From JAVBOJ01 sp031550755 (lineage in GTDB: Bacteria > Bacillota > Clostridia > Oscillospirales > UBA929): a DNA stretch of 5,629 nucleotides. Below, in pieces: positions 1-5,629 of the stretch. Both the position numbers and the translations under genes were made by a program. The stretch spans positions 1 through 5,629 of the forward strand of contig JAVBOJ010000035.1 of the NCBI GenBank assembly GCA_031550755.1, read 5' to 3'. Below the pieces are notes generated by a model, which had not been told where the DNA came from, ran no database searches, and worked only from the letters and a program-made list of their open reading frames with translations. Positions within the stretch are counted from its first letter, which is position 1, and each line of letters opens with the position of its first letter.

Positions 1-152
1 GCCTGATTATCATGACGCCGGCCGAGGACGTCCCCGTCCTGCTGGAAAATTTGTCGGCAGCGGGGTTGTATCTGCACTGCGAGGTGCGTACCCCCGAAGA
101 GGCCGCCGCGCTTGTGACGTACACGGAAAAAAACTCGAGAGAAAGAAGATAG
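1..152 (+). CDS. C-terminal end of an unidentified protein, possibly URO-D-like (partial)
   Basis: An open frame enters from the left edge (first full codon at 3) and ends at TAG 150-152, giving the last 49 residues. The tail begins LIIMTPAEDVPVLLENLS, continues with a GLYLHCEV segment and a TPEEAAALV helix, and ends in a charged ENSRERR-like stretch. A strand (GLYLHCEV) followed by a TPEEA helix and a final E-K-x-S tail resembles, from memory, the C-termini of some URO-D-superfamily proteins, where the last strand precedes a 'speEAraLL' helix. That would fit the URO-D-like gene two positions downstream, but 49 residues without a catalytic motif cannot settle it, and other alpha/beta proteins are possible. 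Its stop lies 5 nt before the preferred GH31 start, so it very probably belongs to the same operon. A run of seven A (127-133) falls in a Glu-Lys-Asn segment near the end. That this is a coding end is well supported; the family is a guess. Confidence 0.5.
   Translation, partial: LIIMTPAEDVPVLLENLSAAGLYLHCEVRTPEEAAALVTYTEKNSRERR
137..149 (+). promoter_or_regulatory. Weak purine-rich ribosome binding site for the GH31 gene
   Basis: The unbroken purine tract GAGAGAAAGAAGA lies inside the last codons of the upstream gene. It ends 8 nt before ATG 158, a normal spacing, but only 2 nt before the GTG at 152. It therefore favours ATG 158 (or the adjacent ATG 161) over the longer GTG start. It has no full AGGAGG core, so it is weaker than the sites of the next three genes, which suggests some translational coupling to the upstream gene. 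Confidence 0.5.
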
Positions 153-157
153 TGGTT

Positions 158-2197
158 ATGATGGATGTCCTTTCTCAACACAGGATACAGGCCGAGACGC
201 TGCTCTCCGCCGAGCGGCGGGGGAATACCGTGCGCATGACGCTGGGTGACGGGTCGGGCGGTGCGTTTGCGCTGGAGGTCTGCGTCCTCAGGCAGGATAT
301 TTTGCGTTTGCGTCTGTCAAAGGGCGCGTTTGTTCCCCCGGCCTATGACTTTGTCCGACCGGATTATTTCACCGAGACCGACGAGGCGGCCTATGCCGAG
401 ACGCCCGAAGGGTTTACGCTCTCGACCCCGGCGCTGTCTCTGCGCGTGACCCGGCATCCGTTTGGGCTCTCGCTATTAAGCGCGGCGGGAGAGACGCTGT
501 ACGAAGAGCAGCTCGACGACCTCAATCCCGTGGGGGCCGGCGTGCGCGGCATCCCGGCCATGGGCTGTACGCTGGACGAAAACGGCGAAACCCTCGGGAT
601 GAACCTGTGCGCCCGGCTGAGGCAGGATGAGCATATTTTCGGGCTGGGCGAGCGTTTTGGGGAGCTGGATCTGCGCGGACAAAGCGTGTGCATGTGGAAC
701 CAGGACACCCTCGGCTGCCGCGACGGGCAGGCTTATAAAAACATTCCGTTTTATTACAGCAGCGCCGGATACGGCCTGTTTGTCAACTCCCACCGGGACA
801 CGACGTTTCATGTGGGCAGTCTGTCGGTCGCTTCCCTGTGCGTGCAGACGCCAGGCGACTCGGTGGAGGCCTATCTGTTGGTCGGCGCGCCGCGCGACGT
901 GATCGGCGCGTTTACCGGGATGACCGGCCCAGCGGCGCTGCCGCCCGCGTGGAGCTTCGGGCTCTGGTATTCCAACGGGTTTCAGGACGCCGCCGCCGAG
1001 GGCTTACTCCGGGACGCGCGCGCGTTTCGGGAGCGGTCACTGCCGTGCGACGTGATGCATCTGGACTGCTACTGGATGCGAGACGACATGTGGTGCGACT
1101 TTGTGTGGGATGAGACGAGGTTCCCCGACCCGGCGGGCATGATCCGCGCGCTCAAGGAGCGGCATTACCACGTCTGCGTGTGGATCAATCCGTACGTCAC
1201 CAACCAAACGGACATGTTTGCCGAGGGCCGGCAAAAGGGCTATTTTGTCAAAACCACGGCGGGCGAGGTGTACCTCGACGACCTGTGGCACGGGCTGCTC
1301 TCGCCCTGCGCCCTGCTGGATGTGACCCATCCGGAGGCGGTGGCCTGGTTTGAGGAAAAGCTCCGCGGGCTCTTGGCCGTCGGGTTGGACGCGCTCAAAA
1401 CCGATTTCGGGGAGGAAATTCCGCCCGACGGCCTGTTTTACAACGGCAAAACCGGGCAGGAAATGCGCAATGTGTACGCCTCTCTCTACAATGAGATTGT
1501 CTATCGCGTGATCGGCGAACAGCCGTCGCCCAGCCTTGTCTGGGCGCGCAGCGGTACGGCGGGGATGCAGCGTTTCCCCGTGTGCTGGTCGGGCGACCCC
1601 CGCTCCTCCTATGAGGGCATGGCCGCCACCCTGCGGGGCGGCTTGTCGGTCGGCGTGTCGGGCGTTCCCTTTTGGAGCCATGACATCGGCGGCTTTTATG
1701 GTCCGATCGGCGACGAAATTTATGTGCGCTGGGCGCAGTTTGGACTGCTGAGCTCGCACAGCCGCCTGCACGGGACGAGTCCGCGCAGTCCCTGGTCGTT
1801 TTCCGAGCGCGCCTGCCGCATTGTGGAGGAGACCATCCGTCTGCGGTATCGGCTGATGCCCTATATCCTGCAGTCGGCCGCCGCCTGCGCGGCGGAGGGG
1901 CTGCCCATGGTGCGGCCGCTCTGGCTGCTTTGCCCCGAGGATCCGGTGACATGGCAGATTCAGGATGAATACTTCTTTGGGGAGGACATTCTGGTCGCGC
2001 CCATGTTTGGCGGAGACGGCGTCTCCCGCCGCCTCTACCTCCCCGCCGGACGCTGGAAGTACTGGTTCACCAGTGAAACGTATGACGGTGGACGTTATAT
2101 CATCCTGCGCTGTTCCTTGGAGGAATTTCCCCTCTTTGTCCGGGAGGGCACCGTCCTCCCCACGGATGAATCAGGGCGGCAATGGATTGAGGGGTAG
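158..2197 (+). CDS. GH31 glycoside hydrolase, YicI-type alpha-xylosidase-like
   Basis: A retaining exo-acting alpha-glycosidase, most likely removing non-reducing alpha-xylosyl (or alpha-glucosyl) residues from oligosaccharides. The 679 residues from ATG 158 show an N-terminal beta-sandwich (about 15-250, with GLGERFG at 162-168 and an IPFYYSS strand), a TIM barrel (about 262-580) and a short C-terminal beta domain (about 590-679). The barrel carries the family nucleophile motif KTDFGE with Asp416, the proposed acid/base Asp480 in WSGD, ARSG before it, and WSHDIGGF (His508, Asp509) and SSHSRLHG after it. These match E. coli YicI (nucleophile Asp416, acid/base Asp482), as does DCYWM (303-307), where YicI has DCFWM; the Cys is a xylosidase-type feature. 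At 679 aa it is shorter than YicI (772 aa), apparently at the C-terminus. There is no signal peptide, so it is cytoplasmic and acts on imported substrate. The stop is 3 nt before the next gene. A GTG at 152 would add two residues and overlap the upstream stop. Family certain; xylose specificity inferred. Confidence 0.93.
   Translation: MMDVLSQHRIQAETLLSAERRGNTVRMTLGDGSGGAFALEVCVLRQDILRLRLSKGAFVPPAYDFVRPDYFTETDEAAYAETPEGFTLSTPALSLRVTRHPFGLSLLSAAGETLYEEQLDDLNPVGAGVRGIPAMGCTLDENGETLGMNLCARLRQDEHIFGLGERFGELDLRGQSVCMWNQDTLGCRDGQAYKNIPFYYSSAGYGLFVNSHRDTTFHVGSLSVASLCVQTPGDSVEAYLLVGAPRDVIGAFTGMTGPAALPPAWSFGLWYSNGFQDAAAEGLLRDARAFRERSLPCDVMHLDCYWMRDDMWCDFVWDETRFPDPAGMIRALKERHYHVCVWINPYVTNQTDMFAEGRQKGYFVKTTAGEVYLDDLWHGLLSPCALLDVTHPEAVAWFEEKLRGLLAVGLDALKTDFGEEIPPDGLFYNGKTGQEMRNVYASLYNEIVYRVIGEQPSPSLVWARSGTAGMQRFPVCWSGDPRSSYEGMAATLRGGLSVGVSGVPFWSHDIGGFYGPIGDEIYVRWAQFGLLSSHSRLHGTSPRSPWSFSERACRIVEETIRLRYRLMPYILQSAAACAAEGLPMVRPLWLLCPEDPVTWQIQDEYFFGEDILVAPMFGGDGVSRRLYLPAGRWKYWFTSETYDGGRYIILRCSLEEFPLFVREGTVLPTDESGRQWIEG
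2189..2194 (+). promoter_or_regulatory. Ribosome binding site of the URO-D-like gene, inside the GH31 coding end
   Basis: GAGGGG, 6 nt before ATG 2201, is embedded in the final codons of the GH31 gene. It fixes the start at 2201 and implies that translation of the two genes is coupled. Confidence 0.7.
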
Positions 2198-2200
2198 CCG

Positions 2201-3454
2201 ATGTCAAACGACCATACAACGATTAAACAATTGGCCGGGCAGGTAAACGCCTTGTCCCGGCGGGAGGATTTCGCGCACAAGCGCGTCCGCTGGGCCGAGC
2301 ACAATGAGCTTGTCGGCGACAAATCCCCCCTGTTGTGGATCTGCCCCGATGAGGACGGCGGCTGGCGGAATCTGGTGCCGCCGGGCCGCCTCGTTTGCGC
2401 CGATCCCGATCTGCGGCTGCTCGAGTGGCAGCTACGGAAGCTGATTTTTCACGCCGAGCATCTGGACGATGATTTTGTGGTGGAGCCGACGGTTCGCTTT
2501 GATATTCCGGGGGAATACACCGGGTATCTCTACGGCAGCCAGACCCAGCGCAGCGCGTGGGGGATCGAGATTACCCCGCTTGCCGTCGGAAGTCAGGCGT
2601 ATCATTTGCCGAATTATCTGGCCTCTGAAGAAAACCGGGAGCGTCTGCTGCGGCACGAGGTGGATTTCATCCCGGACGAGGAGCGGTGGGCGCTCCTGCG
2701 GCGCAAGTTCACCGAGGCGGCGGACGGCGAGGTGGACATCCGCTTCACCGTGCCCTATTCGGCGCTGGTGCAGAGCCTGCTGATTGAGCTGGTGCATCTC
2801 TACGGACTGCAAGAGTTGATGATGGATCTGATTGATGAGCCGGAGCGCATTCACGCCATCATGGCGCATCTCTCGGCCTCCAAGGCGCGGTTGCTCGGGT
2901 CTCTGGAGGCGCGGCGGCTGTTGTTTGACAACCGCGTGAATGTATACACCGGTTCGGGCGGCTTGGGATATACGCGGGCGGAGCCGGTGGCCGACGCCGA
3001 CGCACGCATCTCCCAGATGTGGGGCTTTGCCGACGCGCAGGAATTTTCCAACGTCTCGCTGTCCATGTTTGAGGAGTTCGCCCTGCCGTACCAAGCCCGG
3101 GGGCTTTCCCGGTTCGGCATGGCCTGTTACGGCTGCTGCGAACCGCTGGACGACAAATTTGAGAGCATCTTCCGCGCCCTGCCCAACCTCCGCCGGCTCA
3201 GCGTCAGTCCGTGGAGCGACATCCGGCGAGCCGCCGACGCCATCGGAGACCGCGCGATTTATTCCTGGAAGCCCAACCCCGCGTATGTGTCGCCCGATTT
3301 TCATGAGGAGGAGGCCGCCGCACGGCTGGGGGCGTGGCGGGCGGCGACCCGCGACCGCTGCTTTACCGAGGTGATTTTGAAGGATCTGCGCACCAGCACC
3401 TTGGACTCATTGCAGCGGTATATTCAGCTGTACAAAGCCGCCGTGAGTGAATAA
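2201..3454 (+). CDS. URO-D-superfamily protein, probable corrinoid-dependent methyltransferase
   Basis: A 417-residue protein of the uroporphyrinogen decarboxylase superfamily, but of the divergent ~400-aa branch common in anaerobes rather than true HemE (about 350 aa). The N-terminal part shows the branch's pattern: an RVRWAEHN helix, a PLLWICPDEDGGW strand, then a DPDLRLLEWQLRKLIFHAE helix and a DDDFVVEP segment. The C-terminal half has MACYGCCEPLDDKF (Met307 onward; Cys309, Cys312, Cys313, Glu314), then an LPNLRRLSVSPWSD stretch, SWKPNPAYV (Lys357) and EVILKD (Lys394, Asp395). In the methyltransferases MtaA and MtbA the comparable barrel-end site binds zinc through His-x-Cys and a later Cys; here Tyr310-Gly-Cys312 takes that position and Cys387 is a possible later ligand. 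The context decides the likely role: a corrinoid methyl-carrier gene follows one gene downstream, and heme genes are absent. The likely reaction is methyl transfer between a substrate and the corrinoid. The methylated substrate is unknown; neighbouring glycosidases suggest a glycoside or its aglycone. No signal peptide; cytosolic. Confidence 0.8.
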   Translation: MSNDHTTIKQLAGQVNALSRREDFAHKRVRWAEHNELVGDKSPLLWICPDEDGGWRNLVPPGRLVCADPDLRLLEWQLRKLIFHAEHLDDDFVVEPTVRFDIPGEYTGYLYGSQTQRSAWGIEITPLAVGSQAYHLPNYLASEENRERLLRHEVDFIPDEERWALLRRKFTEAADGEVDIRFTVPYSALVQSLLIELVHLYGLQELMMDLIDEPERIHAIMAHLSASKARLLGSLEARRLLFDNRVNVYTGSGGLGYTRAEPVADADARISQMWGFADAQEFSNVSLSMFEEFALPYQARGLSRFGMACYGCCEPLDDKFESIFRALPNLRRLSVSPWSDIRRAADAIGDRAIYSWKPNPAYVSPDFHEEEAAARLGAWRAATRDRCFTEVILKDLRTSTLDSLQRYIQLYKAAVSE

Positions 3455-3459
3455 AGGAG
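3454..3459 (+). promoter_or_regulatory. Strong ribosome binding site of the GH35-like gene
   Basis: AAGGAG, 7 nt before ATG 3467, begins on the last base of the upstream TAA stop. It is the best-matched Shine-Dalgarno site in the window and settles the 3467 start over the out-of-frame ATG at 3447. Confidence 0.75.
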
Positions 3460-3466
3460 AGGGATT

Positions 3467-5500
3467 ATGCCCGAAAAGCTTGTCATTTCACCTGATTTTT
3501 TCTATATTGACGGAGAAAAAACGCCGCTTTTGTGCGGAGAAATGCATTATTTTCGCATGGAAAGAGCCTCCTGGGCGCCCGCGCTGGAGCGACTGGGGGA
3601 GGCTGGCTGCAACGCCGTGGCGCTGTATGTGCCGTGGTTTGTGCATGAATATGAGCCCGATCGGTTTGACTTTGACGGGGTGACGCACCCGTCCAATGAT
3701 CTGGTCTCTTTTTTGCGCATGGTGGCCGACAGCGGCCTGATCGCGCTGGTGCGTCCCGGCCCGTATGTCTACGCCGAGACCGCCGATCTGGGCATCCCCC
3801 GCTGGTTTACCGAGCGATATCCCAACGCCCACCCGCAAGAATACGCCGAGGGCGGCTACCGCAACTACGGAATGCCCCGCCACGCGCCGCACAACCATCC
3901 GGATTTTTTGGCGCGGGCGGCCATTTGGCTGGACGCCGTCATGCGGATAATCCGCCCATTTTTGACGCCCGAGGGCCCGGTCTGTATGCTCCAGCTCTGC
4001 AATGAAATCCCGGCCGACGACCATCGGGATGAAAACCCCGAGACCCTCGGTCTGGGGGATCCCGACGGCCTGTGGCCCGGGTATTTGCGGGAGATCTACG
4101 GCTCGGCTGAGGCGCTGGGCGCGGCCTACGGCGTGACGGTGGAGCGTCTGGAGGACTGCCCGCCCCACAAACTGTGTCTGGCCGACGCGACGCGCTATGA
4201 GCGAGAAAAGCTGCGCTATTACTACGAGTGGTACTATCCGGCCTACTTTGCTCGCCTGCGCGCCATGCTGGGGCCGTTGCCGCCGGGGCTTCTCCTGTTC
4301 CACAACGCATACAACCCCAAGGCGCTGTCGCTGCACGGCGCGAATCAAACAAAAAATCCATGGTTGACCATCGGGGTGGATTGTTATTATTCCATGACCG
4401 GCCCGCTGACCCTGCAAGCGGCCACCTATTTCAACGACTTCGGCGCGGCGTACAGTCGGGCGCTCATCAAGGGCAACCCGCCCTGGATTGCGGAGCAGGA
4501 ATGCGGATACTGGCATGATTTCCCGTTGGTATACGGCGGCGAGCTGTACATCTGGAATGTGTGGAGCTTTGCCGCGGGCTATCGGGGTGCCAACCTGTAT
4601 CTGTTTTGCGCCGGGGAAAACCGCCCGGGGCTGGGCTTTTTCGGCACTTCCCACGATTGGCAGGCGCCGGTGACCAAGGAGGGGCTCCCCGCGCGCACCT
4701 ATGAGCACATCGCGCGCGCCCTGCGCGATATCCGCCGGGATTTCGACCTGTTTTCCGCACCGATGGCGCATGATGTCGTGTTGGCTTTGCCGGGCACGCC
4801 CGGCCTGATTTGGACGCCGGTTTCAAACGTCGCGCGGGACGCCTATTTCCTGCTGCGCAGCATCGGCTTCCAGCCCCGCGTCGTCAATCTGGACGAGGAC
4901 GCTCTGCCTGCCGATCTACCGGTATGGGTCGTCACCGATGACGCCATGCCGGCGGAAAATCAACAAAAGCTCTGCCGCTTTCTGGCGGCGGGCGGGCGGC
5001 TGATTGTACAGGGAGCACTGCCTATCAAAGACGAGGAGGGCCGTCTCTGCTCTCTGCTGGCCGACGCGCTGATGCTGCGCGCCGAGGCTTTTCGGTGGGA
5101 GGTCTCCGACCAAAACAAATTTGTGTATGAGGGCCGGGAAATATATATTGGCGAAGCCATTCAGTCCATTCAGGGTCCGGACGACGCCGCTTGGGCGCGG
5201 GAGGCGGCGACGGGACGCCCGGCGATCTGGCGGGTCTCCGCCGGCGGAGGACAGGCGCTTGTGATCCCCTTCCGGCTGGAAATGCGGTTTTGGGATGTGG
5301 CCCGCGCGACGGAAGCCCTGCTCGGGCGCTTCGGCGTGACGGCGCTGGTGAGCGGCGCACAATTTTTGCGCGTGTTTGTCAAGGAAGACGGACGCGCCGT
5401 CGCGCTCAATCTGCATCCCGAAAGGGTGGAGGAGACAATCACCATCCAGGGACGCGCCCTGTCCGTCGCGTTGGACGCCTACAGTTACCGGGAATTGTAA
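3467..5500 (+). CDS. GH35-like clan-A beta-glycosidase (probable beta-galactosidase)
   Basis: A 677-residue cytoplasmic glycosidase with no signal peptide. The N-terminal TIM barrel (about 1-425) has the GH35 pattern: GEMHYFRMER near residue 24, then LGEAGCNAVALYVPW, HEYEPDRFDFDG and VRPGPYVYAE (Glu104). The proposed acid/base is Glu180 in QLCNE, where classical GH35 enzymes have QIENE. The proposed nucleophile is Glu343 or Glu345 in WIAEQECGYW, at the place of the GH35 T-E-F-W site. NLYLFCAGENRPGLGFFG fits the GH35 segment usually read as YMFHGGTNFGF. Residues about 437-540 look like the GATase-like trimerisation domain of GH42 beta-galactosidases (VVLALPG start, AAGGRLIVQG), and about 633-677 form a small all-beta end. 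So the barrel resembles GH35 while the tail and length (about 680 aa) resemble GH42. The likely role is release of terminal beta-galactosyl or related residues from an imported oligosaccharide, working with the GH31 enzyme. Gaps are 12 nt upstream and 29 nt downstream. Glycosidase fold sure; family number and sugar uncertain. Confidence 0.82.
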   Translation: MPEKLVISPDFFYIDGEKTPLLCGEMHYFRMERASWAPALERLGEAGCNAVALYVPWFVHEYEPDRFDFDGVTHPSNDLVSFLRMVADSGLIALVRPGPYVYAETADLGIPRWFTERYPNAHPQEYAEGGYRNYGMPRHAPHNHPDFLARAAIWLDAVMRIIRPFLTPEGPVCMLQLCNEIPADDHRDENPETLGLGDPDGLWPGYLREIYGSAEALGAAYGVTVERLEDCPPHKLCLADATRYEREKLRYYYEWYYPAYFARLRAMLGPLPPGLLLFHNAYNPKALSLHGANQTKNPWLTIGVDCYYSMTGPLTLQAATYFNDFGAAYSRALIKGNPPWIAEQECGYWHDFPLVYGGELYIWNVWSFAAGYRGANLYLFCAGENRPGLGFFGTSHDWQAPVTKEGLPARTYEHIARALRDIRRDFDLFSAPMAHDVVLALPGTPGLIWTPVSNVARDAYFLLRSIGFQPRVVNLDEDALPADLPVWVVTDDAMPAENQQKLCRFLAAGGRLIVQGALPIKDEEGRLCSLLADALMLRAEAFRWEVSDQNKFVYEGREIYIGEAIQSIQGPDDAAWAREAATGRPAIWRVSAGGGQALVIPFRLEMRFWDVARATEALLGRFGVTALVSGAQFLRVFVKEDGRAVALNLHPERVEETITIQGRALSVALDAYSYREL

Positions 5501-5514
5501 AATGTTTTTTATAT

Positions 5515-5520
5515 GGGAGG
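5515..5520 (+). promoter_or_regulatory. Ribosome binding site of the downstream corrinoid-protein gene
   Basis: GGGAGG, 9 nt before ATG 5530, lies in a 29-nt A/T-richer gap that also holds a T6 run (5505-5510). It supports a real start at 5530 even though only 100 nt of the gene are visible. Confidence 0.7.
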
Positions 5521-5529
5521 AACTTGACG

Positions 5530-5629
5530 ATGCGTGAAATTATTGGAGAAATTTCCGAAGCCTTGCAGTCAGGCAGATCCAAAGTGGTCAAGGAGCTGGT
5601 GGAGAGAGCGCTGGCCGACGGGGTGCCCG
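5530..5629 (+). CDS. N-terminus of a probable corrinoid (B12-binding) methyl-carrier protein (partial)
   Basis: ATG 5530 opens a frame that runs off the right edge, giving 33 residues. The sequence starts MREIIGEISEALQSG, followed by KVVKELVERALADGVP. This amphipathic two-helix pattern, with an 'E-ALQ-G--K-V-ELV--AL--G-P' spacing, is typical of the helical cap (methionine-synthase B12-binding type) at the start of small corrinoid proteins such as MtbC, MttC and MtmC. Family members are usually about 210-220 aa, with the base-off cobalamin-binding DxHxxG motif roughly 90-100 residues in, which lies beyond this window. The protein would carry the methyl group on cobalamin between a substrate methyltransferase and a second methyltransferase. 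The URO-D-like gene just upstream is its natural partner. The remaining length, and whether it is fused to another domain, cannot be seen. Confidence 0.72.
   Translation, partial: MREIIGEISEALQSGRSKVVKELVERALADGVP

Noticed and set aside
127..133. Run of seven A as a programmed slippage site
   Set aside because: It encodes an ordinary Glu-Lys-Asn segment eight codons before a normal stop, with no alternative frame that would make a sensible fusion.
152..154. GTG at 152 as the GH31 start, overlapping the upstream TAG by one base
   Set aside because: The purine-rich tract ends only 2 nt before it; ATG 158 has proper spacing. Only two residues are at stake.
2432..3304. Antisense open frame of 290 codons opposite the URO-D-like gene
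   Set aside because: Same cause as the larger one: the sense strand has clear family motifs throughout this stretch.
2201..3454. Reading this gene as hemE (heme biosynthesis)
   Set aside because: The protein is longer than HemE, has the divergent YGCCE/KPNP motifs, and sits with glycosidases and a corrinoid protein rather than with heme genes.
3488..4771. Long antisense open frame of 427 codons opposite the GH35-like gene
   Set aside because: It is a mirror of a high-GC coding gene with strong third-position bias. It has no recognisable motifs and no ribosome site that fits an operon, and its composition is Arg/Gln/His/Val-rich as expected of a shadow.
5481..5510. Possible intrinsic terminator: ACAGTT/AATTGT stem (5481-5498) followed by T6 at 5505-5510
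   Set aside because: The stem is six weak pairs including a G-T, the T run is separated from it by several A-rich bases, and a good ribosome site for the next gene follows at once.
1..5629. CRISPR arrays, tRNA or rRNA genes, insertion sequences, riboswitches
   Set aside because: No spaced direct repeats, terminal inverted repeats, cloverleaf-like segments or long leaders were seen; nearly every base is in a coding frame.

Overview
The window is a densely packed, single-strand (+) run of five genes: two partial at the edges and three complete in the middle. The DNA is GC-rich with strong G/C preference at third codon positions. Purine-rich Shine-Dalgarno sites (AAGGAG, GGGAGG, GAGGGG) sit 6-9 nt before the clear starts. 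Together with the gene families present, this suggests a high-GC anaerobic Firmicute, such as an uncultured gut, rumen or termite-gut Clostridia/Oscillospirales-type bacterium. The taxon is inferred from style, not from a marker gene.

Layout: 1-152 is the last 49 codons of an upstream gene, possibly a URO-D-like protein but weakly recognised. 158-2197 is a glycoside hydrolase family 31 enzyme closest in motifs to YicI-type alpha-xylosidases. 2201-3454 is a uroporphyrinogen-decarboxylase-superfamily (URO-D-like) protein of the kind that acts as a corrinoid-linked methyltransferase rather than in heme synthesis. 3467-5500 is a GH35-like clan-A beta-glycosidase with a GATase-like middle domain and a small C-terminal beta domain. 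5530-5629 is the first 33 codons of a gene that looks like a small corrinoid (B12-binding) methyl-carrier protein. Gaps between genes are 5, 3, 12 and 29 nt, so the set is almost certainly one transcript. No promoter, terminator, RNA gene, mobile element or repeat array is visible, and no gene-free stretch exceeds 30 nt.

The striking point is the interleaving of two cytoplasmic exo-glycosidases (neither has a signal peptide) with a URO-D-like protein and a corrinoid protein. In anaerobes, URO-D-superfamily methyltransferases plus a MtbC/MttC-like corrinoid protein move methyl groups from O-, N- or S-methyl compounds to a C1 carrier. A reasonable but unproven hypothesis is that this operon imports a methylated or methoxylated glycoside or glycan fragment, trims its sugars with the two hydrolases, and harvests the methyl group through cobalamin chemistry. 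The rest of the corrinoid gene, a reductive activator and a methyltransferase to tetrahydrofolate would have to be sought outside the window.
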